Below are positions 9,241 to 17,634 of a stretch of DNA of 64,000 nucleotides, in pieces (positions within the stretch are counted from its first letter, which is position 1; the number at the start of each line of letters is the position of its first letter). This stretch comes from Novosphingobium chloroacetimidivorans. GTDB lineage: Bacteria; Pseudomonadota; Alphaproteobacteria; Sphingomonadales; Sphingomonadaceae. Made by a program: the position numbers and the translations under genes. The notes beneath the pieces are model-generated. The model was not told where the DNA came from. It saw only the letters and a list, made by a program, of their open reading frames with translations, and made no database searches. The stretch covers positions 124,001 through 188,000 of the forward strand of contig NZ_JACHLR010000007.1 in the NCBI RefSeq assembly GCF_014204535.1, given 5' to 3'.

Positions 9241-9290
9241 GGACTGGGGGGTGTGATGCTGCCAGGATATCGAACTAACGAGAGTCGCGG

Positions 9291-10721
9291 ATGACAGTCA
9301 GCGTTGCGCATACCGGCGGCAAAGTGCCTTTGCCGACCGTTGCCGGGTACGGTGTCGGACAGCTCGGCGCGCAGATCTTTCGTGATACGCCTGCAGTGCT
9401 GCTGCCGGTGTTCATGACGACGATGCTGGGCGTGCCGGCGTGGTTGTCGGGGATCGTCATCCTGATCCCCAAGCTATGGCTGATCGTCTGCGATCCGCTG
9501 GTCGGGGTGTGGTCGGATCGCGTAAAGGATCGGCGCGGGCGCACGCCGTTCCTGCTATGGGGAGCGATCCTGACGAGCCTGGGCTTCCTGGCGCTGTTCA
9601 CCATCACCGACTATGGTGGTCCATACCTCGCCGCGGCGGGCGTGTGCGTGCTGTTCTGGATCGCCTCGACCGCGTTCAGCCTCTACTCCGTGCCCTACCT
9701 TGCTGTTGCCGCCGAACTGTCGCCCGACACGCATGAGCGGACCCGTATCCTGACCTTCCGCATGATCGCGACCATCGGCGGCGTGATCCTGGGGGTGGGC
9801 GTAGCGCAACCGCTGGTGCTCTCGCTGGGCGGCGGTGCGAGCGCTTGGCACACCATGGGCGCGATCTTCGCGGCTGTGTGCCTGGTCTCGATGATCATCC
9901 CCGCTCTCGCTCTGCGCAACCAGCGCCTGCTCCCCAGTGGCGAACCCGCGACCGCGCTCATGGCCCAGTTTGGGCCCGTGTTCGCCAATCGGCCGTTCCG
10001 CATCCTGCTGACGACCGCGTTCGTGCAGGGGATCGGCCAGGCTTCGGGCTATACCGTGATCGGGTACTTCTACCTGTATGCGCTGGGTGACGTGACGATC
10101 ATTCCCAAGTTTATCGTCGTCATGGCGGCGGCGAGCCTCGTCAGCCAGCCGATCTACTATTACCTGTCGCAACGCTTCGGAAAGGTCCGCGTCTACTGGG
10201 CGGCGTCGATCGCGTGGACCCTGATCACAGTCACATGGATCTTCGTGAAACCGGGAAGTCCCGTGCTGGTATCCCTGCCGCTGCTGGGCACGCTGACGGA
10301 GCAGGGAGCGCTAGTGCTGGTGCGTGCCGTGCTGATCGGGTTCACCAACACCGGGTTCCTGCTGCTCGGCCTATCGATGCTGACCGATGCGGTCGAGCAT
10401 CAGCGCCGATTGACCGGCATCGCAAACGAGGGCGTGTTCTCGGGCATCTGGTCGGCGGCGGAGAAGCTGGCCTTCGCCATGGGACCGCTCATCGGCGGCT
10501 TCGTCATGAGTGCGTTCGGCTATCGCTCGTCGCAGGGTGGCGCGGTGGCGCAGAGTCCCAACGCGGTGCTGGGCATCATGCTGCTCTATTCGCTGATCCC
10601 GGCCGCCACGCAGGTGCTGAGCCTGGTCGTATTCTCCCGCTACAAGCTCGACAGCGGCAGCGGCGTGGCGCAGGATGGGGCGCTGGCGGTCGAGGGTTCG
10701 GAGGCCGGACTGCACGCCTGA
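9291..10721 (+). CDS. MFS transporter of the GPH (glycoside-pentoside-hexuronide) type
   Basis: This 476-residue polytopic membrane protein has about twelve hydrophobic segments. The loop motif DPLVGVWSDRVKDRRGRTPF is the signature of GPH cation symporters (MelB/XylP type), which import sugars or glycosides with H+ or Na+. The ATG at 9291 has a GAGAG element about eight bases upstream. It stands alone between a receptor fragment and a convergent catabolic operon. The lost receptor upstream suggests it once belonged to a carbohydrate uptake locus. Substrate cannot be told from sequence. Confidence 0.85.
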   Translation: MTVSVAHTGGKVPLPTVAGYGVGQLGAQIFRDTPAVLLPVFMTTMLGVPAWLSGIVILIPKLWLIVCDPLVGVWSDRVKDRRGRTPFLLWGAILTSLGFLALFTITDYGGPYLAAAGVCVLFWIASTAFSLYSVPYLAVAAELSPDTHERTRILTFRMIATIGGVILGVGVAQPLVLSLGGGASAWHTMGAIFAAVCLVSMIIPALALRNQRLLPSGEPATALMAQFGPVFANRPFRILLTTAFVQGIGQASGYTVIGYFYLYALGDVTIIPKFIVVMAAASLVSQPIYYYLSQRFGKVRVYWAASIAWTLITVTWIFVKPGSPVLVSLPLLGTLTEQGALVLVRAVLIGFTNTGFLLLGLSMLTDAVEHQRRLTGIANEGVFSGIWSAAEKLAFAMGPLIGGFVMSAFGYRSSQGGAVAQSPNAVLGIMLLYSLIPAATQVLSLVVFSRYKLDSGSGVAQDGALAVEGSEAGLHA

Positions 10722-10760
10722 GGCGTTGTCCGGCCCGGCGCCGCAGCATCTGCCGAAGGG

Positions 10761-11618
10761 TCAGGCCTTTACCAGCGCCCCCACGCCTACCGCGTTCAGG
10801 AAGCCGGCGACGATGTCCGCCCAGGCTTCGGGCTGCTGGTCGACGATATCGACACCGCCGCCCTCCAGTGCCGCGAAGGCGAAGTCCGGTCGAATGCCGT
10901 GTGCCGCTTCGGCGTGCGGATAGATCTCGTCTCCGGTGTTGGAGAATATCAGCGTCGGCTGCGTGATCAACGGCAGGCGCTCCGCCTGGTCGTACATGTA
11001 GGCGGCGTGATGGCCATGCCAGAACGCGCCGCGGCCGATCATGGCCTGGACCACATAGTCGCTGAGGCGGTCGTATCCAATCGAGCCGGCTGCCATGTGG
11101 TCGCGGATATCGAACAACTGGACGAGGTGAGCAGCGTGTTCCTGCCCTCTGAAGCCCTGTTCCCAGTCGTTCATGCCGCCTGGTGCCAGGAACTTTGCCC
11201 GGTCCTCGGACGAAACCAGCAACGGACCGTTGAGGATGAGAGCAGTGATCCGCTCGGGAAAGGCGATGGCTGCCTCGTTCGCCGCGAGCGCGCCAGTGTG
11301 GTGGCCGAGCAGCGCCGCACGTTCGATCCCCAAGGCGTCGAGCACGGCAGGTACGACTTGGGCGAAGTCGGTGACGGTGGGCACGCCCGGCGCCGGGTCT
11401 GACATGCCGAAGCCGAGCATGTCGATGCCGATCGCCATCAACCCGCGCTCCGCGAGCGGGGCATAGCCGCTATCGAACTGCCCGGATGTCATCGGTGCCT
11501 GGTGCAGCAGCACCAGCGGCACGCCTTTTCCCAGCACCTGGAAGTGCACCTGCCCGAACGGCCCGTCGGCATAGTGGCGGCGCGGGTAGGGTGGATGGCT
11601 TGGCGAGATGGCATTCAT
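10761..11618 (-). CDS. alpha/beta-fold hydrolase with His at the nucleophile position
   Basis: The 285-residue protein has the alpha/beta-hydrolase layout: a beta-3 region and oxyanion segment (VPLVLLHQAPMTSGQF), a nucleophile elbow GHHTGA at residues 105-110, and an acid in SNTGDE (Asp230). The usual Ser, Asp or Cys nucleophile is replaced by His107, and the usual catalytic His after strand 8 is missing (GGGVDIVDQQ at about 253-262). It may therefore be non-hydrolytic or use different chemistry. The ATG at 11618 has AGGAG ten bases upstream. It is the last gene of the damaged catabolic operon running from 15478. Confidence 0.8.
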   Translation of the reverse strand: MNAISPSHPPYPRRHYADGPFGQVHFQVLGKGVPLVLLHQAPMTSGQFDSGYAPLAERGLMAIGIDMLGFGMSDPAPGVPTVTDFAQVVPAVLDALGIERAALLGHHTGALAANEAAIAFPERITALILNGPLLVSSEDRAKFLAPGGMNDWEQGFRGQEHAAHLVQLFDIRDHMAAGSIGYDRLSDYVVQAMIGRGAFWHGHHAAYMYDQAERLPLITQPTLIFSNTGDEIYPHAEAAHGIRPDFAFAALEGGGVDIVDQQPEAWADIVAGFLNAVGVGALVKA

Positions 11619-11712
11619 CGGGCGTCTCCTGTGGCGGCTTGATCGAGCGACTTGCAACCGTGGCTCGGCCGCCATGTCCTTGGTTCGATGTAATTCCGGG
11701 GTGAGAGCAGAA

Positions 11713-12168
11713 TCATGCTGCTCCCCCGTACTTGATGCTCAACGCGTCCCACTCGGCGGTTCGTACGAGCCGCTGCCGCTCGTCAAAGGTGGCGAGGTGG
11801 TCCTCGATGCCGGACAGCACACCTTGGTCACGCAAAGCGGTGAGCACCGTCTGCATTCCCGCGATCGCCGCCTGTAACGCGGCATTGGCGTAGAGCACCA
11901 GGGCATAGCCCATCACTCCGAACTGGCTGGCCGTCAGAGGAGGTGTCTTGCCCCCGTGCACCACGTTCACGAGGTGCGGCAGTCGGTTGCGCGTCGGTGC
12001 GTCGCGAAGCTCCGTCTCTCTCGTCAGCGCTTCGACGAAGAGAATGTCGGCTCCGGCCTCGGCATAGAGCCCGGCGCGCTCAATGGCCGCTTCGTAGCCG
12101 TCGATCGCGCAGGCATCCGTGCGCGCCATGATCAGGGTGTCCTGGTCGCGACGGGCATCGACCGCGGC
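11713..12168 (-). pseudogene. isocitrate lyase/PEP mutase family gene, C-terminal part only
   Basis: The frame encodes AVDARRDQDTLIMARTDA, the strand and ARTDA motif of the isocitrate lyase/PEP mutase superfamily, then the C-terminal barrel half (AGADILFVEALT, LPHLVNVVHGGKTP). Roughly the first half, with the metal-binding Asp residues and active-site loop, is absent. Its 5' edge lies within five bases of the truncated aldehyde dehydrogenase. An internal ATG at 12129 could still start a 138-residue peptide, but it could not be an active lyase. Confidence 0.8.
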
Positions 12169-12910
12169 TCATGGGGCGAAGGTATTCGGCCGACTTTCGA
12201 GCGATGGCCAATCCGGTGCGCGTCGAGCCGGTGAACGAGACTTTGTCGAAGCCGGGATGGGCCACCATCGCGGAGCCGATCGCCCCGCCTCCGCCAATGA
12301 TGTTGAGCACGCCATCGGGCAGGATTCCGCGCGAGATGCGGCCAAGCTCCATGGTGCCAAGCGGCGTCAGTTCGGATGGCTTGAGCACGACTGCGTTGCC
12401 CGCGATCAGCGCGGTCGCGATCTTGATCGTGCCGAGTATCAGCGGGCCGTTCCATGGGGCGATCGCGGCGACCACGCCCAGCGCGTGCCACCGCTCGGTG
12501 ACCTTGCGTCCGGGCTCGTCGATCAACACGCAGTCCTGCGCGCGCGACGCCGCGATCGCCCGGATGCGCGGCGCGAGCCCGGAGACGAACAGGTCCGAGG
12601 TCGTGAGCGGCATGCCCTGTTCCATCGTCTGCAGCGTCGCCAGCCAGCCTCGCTCCCGCTCGACCGCGTCGGCGAAGGCGCCGAGGAGCCGCTCACGCTC
12701 ATCCCAGCCAAGCGCCTCCCAGCCGGGCTGGGCCCGCCGGGCGGCGGCGACCGCCCTGTCCAGTTCGTCCGGCGTCGCGACAGGGGAGCGCTGAAAGGGG
12801 GTGCCGATCGAGGGATCGATGACGTTCTCGAACGCGCTGGCAACCGGCTGGCCGTCGATGGTCTGGGTGAAGTGTGCGGCGCGCGCGGCCGCGACGTGAT
12901 CCGTCGACAT
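12169..12910 (-). pseudogene. aldehyde dehydrogenase, N-terminal half only
   Basis: The first 245 or so residues match the NAD(P)-dependent aldehyde dehydrogenase family (about 480 residues when intact): the cofactor strands AAIAPWNGPLI and AGNAVVLKPSELTP, and the FTGSTRTG motif. The frame runs through IARKSAEYLRP and then leaves the family exactly where the conserved ELGGK region should start. Glu and Cys catalytic residues are lost. A ribosome site AGGAG precedes the ATG at 12910, so the 5' end is intact. The out-of-frame tail read beyond the junction is from the neighbouring lyase gene. Confidence 0.85.
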
Positions 12911-12951
12911 GGTGCTCGATCTCCTGAAAAAGCGGCCGGGAGGGGAGACGG

Positions 12952-14109
12952 TCAGAGCGGCACGGTGGCCGGATCGTACCGCATGCGCTCGCCATGCGTG
13001 GTCTGCGTGCGCGGCACGGCACCGCCGGGCCCCTCGCTGAAGGCTTGGCCCTGCCGGCGCGATTCCAGCAGCATGAGCCCAGCGCGATCGGCTCGGGCAT
13101 GCTCGTAGATCGCTAGCGCCTCGGGCACCTCTGTGCTCTGGCCGAAGGCGCGGCCCAGTACGACGGCATCCTCGATGGCCATCGCCGCGCCAAGCCCCAG
13201 GAACGGCAGCATGGGATGCGCCGCATCGCCCAGCAGCGCGACCCGCCCCTGGACCCAGCTGTCGAGTGGATCGCGGTCATAAAGCGCCCACTTGGCCGTG
13301 CCTTCCGCCGGTGCGTTGCGCGCAAGACCCTGCACGTCGGGGTGCCATCCATCGAACAGCGCCTGCAATTCCTCGACCGAGCAGCGCTCCGACCAGCTCT
13401 CCCCGGTCCATGCATCGGTCGTCACGAAGGCGGCGCAGTTCACCAGCGTCTCGTGACGAATGGGGTAGCGCGTCATCAACCGGCCCGGTCCGACGTAGGG
13501 GCCCGATGGGCTCGCCGTCATGTAGGGGCGGGCCTGCTCCATCGGCACCAGGAACCGGTAGGCGACCTGACCGGTAAAGCGCGGGCTCTCCGCCCCGAAC
13601 ATCTGTGCGCGGACGGCCGAGCGCACGCCATCGCAGCCTATCAACGCCGATCCGTGCGCCACATGGCCGTCCGCGAACCGCACGGTGACCTTTCCGTCTT
13701 GCTGCTCGAAGGCCTCGAACCGGCGGTTCAAATGCAGGGCATCGGGCGCAAGGTCGAGCACGGCCCGGCTCAGGATGGTGAAGAGATCGGCGCGGTGGAT
13801 CATGTGGGTGGGGCCGAAATCCTCAGCCTTCCACTGGCGGTCCTTGAATGCGCCGCCCAGCACCTCGCCGGTCTGGTAGTGCAACGCCGCGGAAGCACCC
13901 TGCGGCCTGTCTCCGGCAGTCTCCAGCGCCGTCTGGAGCCCCAGCGAGTAGAGACCGCCGCTTGCGGTCGGGCCGATGCTGATGCCGGCGCCGACCTCGC
14001 CCGCGATCCGCGCCGCTTCGTGCACCTCGACCTCGCAGCCCTGGCGCAGCAGCGCCAGTGCCGCGGTCAGGCCGCCGATGCCGCCGCCGACGATGATGAT
14101 CTTGGTCAT
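12952..14109 (-). CDS. FAD-dependent aromatic monooxygenase (salicylate hydroxylase-like)
   Basis: The 385-residue protein has the three marks of class A flavin monooxygenases: GGGIGGLTAALAL near the N-terminus (FAD adenine site), IGCDGVRSAVR (DG motif, NADPH) and LLGDAAHPMLPFLGLGAAMA (GD motif). Length fits 3-hydroxybenzoate 6-hydroxylase and salicylate hydroxylase relatives, which hydroxylate aromatic or pyridine acids. I chose the ATG at 14109, four bases after the stop of the MFS gene. It is the second gene of the operon 15478 to 10761. The downstream ALDH is broken, so the pathway is probably incomplete. Confidence 0.87.
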   Translation of the reverse strand: MTKIIIVGGGIGGLTAALALLRQGCEVEVHEAARIAGEVGAGISIGPTASGGLYSLGLQTALETAGDRPQGASAALHYQTGEVLGGAFKDRQWKAEDFGPTHMIHRADLFTILSRAVLDLAPDALHLNRRFEAFEQQDGKVTVRFADGHVAHGSALIGCDGVRSAVRAQMFGAESPRFTGQVAYRFLVPMEQARPYMTASPSGPYVGPGRLMTRYPIRHETLVNCAAFVTTDAWTGESWSERCSVEELQALFDGWHPDVQGLARNAPAEGTAKWALYDRDPLDSWVQGRVALLGDAAHPMLPFLGLGAAMAIEDAVVLGRAFGQSTEVPEALAIYEHARADRAGLMLLESRRQGQAFSEGPGGAVPRTQTTHGERMRYDPATVPL

Positions 14110-14113
14110 GGAT

Positions 14114-15478
14114 TCATTCTCCCGAACGCAACGCCGCTCGCCGCGCCAGAGCAAACAGGATCGAGGACAGGACCAGCGCCGGGATCGTGACGATGGCGAT
14201 GGAATAGCCCACCATCGCCGGGTCGGCCTTGTTGGTCTCGGTGATGGTGGCGACGAGTACGGGGCCGAGCGCCGCGCCCAGCAACGTGTTGAGCAGGCCT
14301 GCGAGCGCGATGGAGGTGCCTCGCATGTCCGCCGGCATGATCGTCTGGAACATGGCGAAGACCGTCGTGCCGACGATCGGGAACACGCCGCTGCTCCACG
14401 CGACCAGCAGCATTGCGATGCCGGGCGAGGGAGAGAATACCGCGAGGCTGGACGGGATCACGAACAAGGGCGCGACGATCAGCATCGTGTACTTGGCCTC
14501 GGGCCGACCGCGCCGTGCGAAGCCATCGATCAGCGCCCCGCCGATCAGCGGGCCGGCAATGGAGAACGCCATCGAGAACGGGCCCAGCCATGTTCCGAGT
14601 GCAGCGGGCGTCAGCTTGAAGCTGCGCAACAGCATCGTCGGCGTCCAGGCGGCAGCGCCGTAAGCCGCCATGAAGCAGATCGCAAAGCCAAGGTACAGCG
14701 GCACCAACAGCGCGGCGTTGCGCCGCAGGAATGCCAGTTTGTCGCCGATCCGCGGCATGGCTGTCGCGCTGCCGGCGTTCGCCTTTCGCGAGGGCTCGGT
14801 GGTCGTGAGCATGAGCACCGCCACCAGCAAACCCAGAAAGCCGCAGCCGATGAACGCCACTCGCCAGGGTGCCGCTCCCGACAGCAACGGCACGCCCGCG
14901 AAGCGCCCTTGCGCCGCCGCCGTCACGAGAAAGCTCGTGATAGAGATCGCCAAGCCGTTCGAGATCGCATTGCCTGCAAGATAGATGCTCAAGGGGCGGC
15001 CACGCCGGTCCGGCGGGAACAGGTCGGCGATCAGCGAGATCGCCGCGGGCCCAAGCGCGGCTTCGCCCAGACCGACCAGCAGGCGAGCGGCGAAGAGTTC
15101 GCCGAAGCTCTCGGCCAGACCGCCGCCGATGGTCGCCAGGCTCCAGATCAGCGCACCGCCGGCAATCAGCAGCCGCCGCGAGGCGCGGTCGGCCAGGAGG
15201 CCAAGGGGAATACCGACGATGGCATAGAACAGCCCGAATGCGAGCCCTTGAAGCAAGCCGATCTGGATGTCGCTGAGTCCGAGGTCATGTCGGACTGGAT
15301 CGACCACAACGTTGAGAATGCCACGGTCGACGATGGAGACCACCGACGCGACGAACAGGGCGGCAATCGACCACCATGCCGTACCCGATCTCGGATACCC
15401 TGGCGCCGGGGTGGGCTCGACGGGGGGCATGACCCGGACAGTGTCACGTGCTGAGGAGGAAAGAAGAGGCAGGCGCAC
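14114..15478 (-). CDS. MFS transporter, probable aromatic or organic acid uptake
   Basis: This 454-residue protein has about twelve membrane segments and the MFS loop motif (GLLADRASRRLLIAGGALIW). The N-terminal VSIVDRGILNVVVDPVRHDL resembles the Spinster/ACS-like sphingomonad transporters. I used the GTG at 15478 because GGAGG lies nine bases upstream; an in-frame ATG at 15430 is the alternative. It heads the operon with a FAD monooxygenase, so it likely imports the monooxygenase substrate, an inference from position only. Confidence 0.83.
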   Translation of the reverse strand: MRLPLLSSSARDTVRVMPPVEPTPAPGYPRSGTAWWSIAALFVASVVSIVDRGILNVVVDPVRHDLGLSDIQIGLLQGLAFGLFYAIVGIPLGLLADRASRRLLIAGGALIWSLATIGGGLAESFGELFAARLLVGLGEAALGPAAISLIADLFPPDRRGRPLSIYLAGNAISNGLAISITSFLVTAAAQGRFAGVPLLSGAAPWRVAFIGCGFLGLLVAVLMLTTTEPSRKANAGSATAMPRIGDKLAFLRRNAALLVPLYLGFAICFMAAYGAAAWTPTMLLRSFKLTPAALGTWLGPFSMAFSIAGPLIGGALIDGFARRGRPEAKYTMLIVAPLFVIPSSLAVFSPSPGIAMLLVAWSSGVFPIVGTTVFAMFQTIMPADMRGTSIALAGLLNTLLGAALGPVLVATITETNKADPAMVGYSIAIVTIPALVLSSILFALARRAALRSGE

Positions 15479-15862
15479 CTAATCTTGCCTCCCAGAGTCT
15501 ACCTGAGATCCAGGCATCTTGTGCGAACGCTTCATCGGGTATGTCATTACCCTTGCCCTTCCATGGTCAGCAGCAGTCAGGCTGCAAGACGCCGAGACGA
15601 TCGCGCCCGGATCTGGGCTGGAGGATTTCGGTACGACCATCCGGGTTCGGCCGCTCGATGGAACACGAGCGCTGACTACCACGCGAGTACCGTCGGCTCA
15701 GCCGATCAGCCAACACAGCGCTGCCTGTCGACGCCACTCTTGTGCAAAGGGAGCATGACCGCGCGCTGGGCGGTACATCCGACGCCGTGCGTGAGCGCGA
15801 CGAGTTCGAGCTCTGGCGGGCGATGCTGCCGCCTATACCGGCAGCCTTGCTCACCGCACTGG

Positions 15863-16045
15863 CGGCGGGGCATGTTCGGCAGCGCCTCTGCAACAGCGGA
15901 TTGCAAAGCGGTGACGATCGGCGACGACGCCGACGATGTGCGCAGCCGGGTCTTGGTCATCCGGATCGCGACCGGTGCAAGATGCGTCTGGGTTCTCGGG
16001 CATTCGGAAGGGGCCCTGGTCGCTCTCACAGCGGTGCCGCGCTCG
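15863..16045 (+). pseudogene. relic of an alpha/beta hydrolase around its nucleophile elbow
   Basis: In one plus-strand frame the translation reads RRGMFGSASATADCKAVTIG, then DDADDVRSRV and TGARCVWVLGHSEGALVALT. This is the recognisable beta-5/nucleophile region (GHSEGA) of a family of serine hydrolases. On both sides the similarity stops, the frame gives Arg-rich nonsense and no start or ribosome site is present. The fragment lies in an otherwise empty 640-base gap, so I read it as a decayed gene. Confidence 0.5.
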
Positions 16046-16117
16046 CGAAAGCACCGGGCTGTGCATCACACCCCGCGCCGTCTCGCAACTGCTCCGATCC
16101 ATGATTGTCTGCACGGC

Positions 16118-16489
16118 CTACAAGCTGTCACGGCCCTCGCGCCCACGGGAGGCCTGCCTGGCGGCCAGGATAGCCTCTCGATTCCGCAACGACCAATCCA
16201 GAATGCCGCTCGTATGTGGTTCCAGCGAGGCGCCCAGTGGCGTGACTTCGTACACAACGGCGACGGGCGCGGTGCTCACGACGGTACGCAGGATCAGCCC
16301 GGCCGCCTCGAGCCGGCGCAGGCACTGCGTCAGCGCCTTTTGCGAGATGCCCGGATTCGCGCGCTTCAATGCGTTGAAGCGCGCAGGACCGTCGCACAGG
16401 ACATTGAGCACCAGCAGCGCCCATTTTGCGGTCAGTTCCTCCAGCACCGAGCGGATGAGTTCGAGGTCTTCAGTCTTCTTGGCAGACAT
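16118..16489 (-). CDS. HxlR-family transcriptional regulator
   Basis: The 123-residue protein is a typical HxlR winged-helix regulator: LIRSVLEELTAKWALLVLNV, then RFNALKRANPGISQKALTQC (recognition helix) and GLILRTV (wing). The N-terminal Cys common in redox-sensing members is not seen. It is divergent from an NmrA-like oxidoreductase, and a strong palindrome fills the gap between them. The arrangement matches QorR/HypR-type circuits in which an HxlR protein represses an adjacent oxidoreductase until a quinone or electrophile appears. Confidence 0.88.
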   Translation of the reverse strand: MSAKKTEDLELIRSVLEELTAKWALLVLNVLCDGPARFNALKRANPGISQKALTQCLRRLEAAGLILRTVVSTAPVAVVYEVTPLGASLEPHTSGILDWSLRNREAILAARQASRGREGRDSL

Positions 16490-16535
16490 GCCGGGATACT
16501 CCGGGTGACTTGGTAGCTTCCAGGTGCCTTATTGC

Positions 16536-16562
16536 ATGCAGGTATAATTTGTATACCTGCAT
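16536..16562. promoter_or_regulatory. probable HxlR operator overlapping the oxidoreductase promoter
   Basis: Two perfect 11-bp arms, ATGCAGGTATA (16536-16546) and TATACCTGCAT (16552-16562), flank a five-base spacer. The left arm and spacer contain TATAAT (16543-16548), a likely -10 element for the plus-strand gene starting at 16588. A bound regulator would block that promoter and probably its own. Confidence 0.75.
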
Positions 16563-16587
16563 CTGCATCGTGATGGATGAAGGTAGC

Positions 16588-17535
16588 ATGATGCAGAACA
16601 ACGATGATCGGGATGGTGTAAAGAACGAGCGGATGGTGCTTGTCCTCGGGGCCACGGGCAAGCAGGGTGGCGCTGTCGCACGCGCGCTCCTTTCCCGATC
16701 GCGCGGTTCCCGATCGCGAGGTGTTCGCGCCATGGTTCGCGATCCCGCATCCGCTGCCGCCAAGGCGCTGGCGGCGAGCGGCGTGGCCGTGGTCCCGGGC
16801 GATCTCGGCGATGCGGCGGCGCTCCGCTCGGCCATGATCGGCGCTGACGGCGTCTTCAGCATGCAACCAAACTCCGGCGATCCAACGTCGGGAATCACCG
16901 ATGCAGAGGAGGTGCGGATCGGCCGGCTGGTGGCGGACAGCGCGGTGGAAGCCGGCGTGACCCACCTCGTGTACTCCTCGGCCAGCGTTATCAGCCGGGG
17001 GCCAACGGGGATCGCCAATCTCGACTGCAAGCTCGAGATCGAGGATCATGTCCGCAGCCTTGCCATCCCGACGACGATCGTGCGGCCGGCAACCTTCATG
17101 GAATTGCTGGCACAACCGGCGTTCTGGTCGGATGCGGACGAGCTGGTGTTCTTCACCAGCCCAGACCAGCCTGTCGAGCTGATCGCGGCGCAGGACATCG
17201 GCACGATTGTCGCAGCGGTTCTTGCCGATCGTGATCGCTTTGCAGGACTGTCGATCGACATTGCCGGGGAAGAGCTTGCCGGTGCGGATATCGGTTCCGC
17301 AATCAGCCGGGCACTGGGCCGACCAATCAGCTATCGGCGCTTTCCCGATGCGTTGCTGAAGCAGCAGCCTGCTCTCGACAGGACGGTGCGGATGTTCGCA
17401 TCGGGCGTCGCAGCCGGCAATGCCGATATCGCCGCGCTCTCACGGGAGTTCGGTCCGCTGACGGGGCTTGATGCGTGGCTGGCTGGAAGCGGACATGCCC
17501 TGATCCGATCCGCGGCGCGGGGCACCAAGACATAA
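16588..17535 (+). CDS. NmrA-like NAD(P)-binding oxidoreductase
   Basis: The 315-residue protein starts with a short polar tail, then VLVLGATGKQGGAVARALL, an atypical Rossmann glycine motif (GATGxxG) of NmrA/azoreductase-like SDRs. DPAS and GDLGD follow as in cofactor-specificity and adenine loops. The family includes quinone oxidoreductases (QorB) and redox sensors without a catalytic Tyr. The ATG at 16588 has GAAGG five bases upstream. Control by the divergent HxlR regulator through the palindrome at 16536 is inferred. An NAD(P)H-dependent quinone reductase is the most likely role. Confidence 0.83.
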   Translation: MMQNNDDRDGVKNERMVLVLGATGKQGGAVARALLSRSRGSRSRGVRAMVRDPASAAAKALAASGVAVVPGDLGDAAALRSAMIGADGVFSMQPNSGDPTSGITDAEEVRIGRLVADSAVEAGVTHLVYSSASVISRGPTGIANLDCKLEIEDHVRSLAIPTTIVRPATFMELLAQPAFWSDADELVFFTSPDQPVELIAAQDIGTIVAAVLADRDRFAGLSIDIAGEELAGADIGSAISRALGRPISYRRFPDALLKQQPALDRTVRMFASGVAAGNADIAALSREFGPLTGLDAWLAGSGHALIRSAARGTKT

Positions 17536-17634
17536 GACCCCCGACCCAACCTTCAGGCACTTACCAAATGGTGCGTACTGGACAAGAAGACAGTAAGCAT
17601 CATGATGGTCCGCGCCTGACAACGAGGTTGTGGA

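Noticed and set aside
13976..15454. 492-residue plus-strand frame rich in Arg, Gln and His
   Set aside because: Antisense shadow of the MFS gene; no domain and low-complexity composition.
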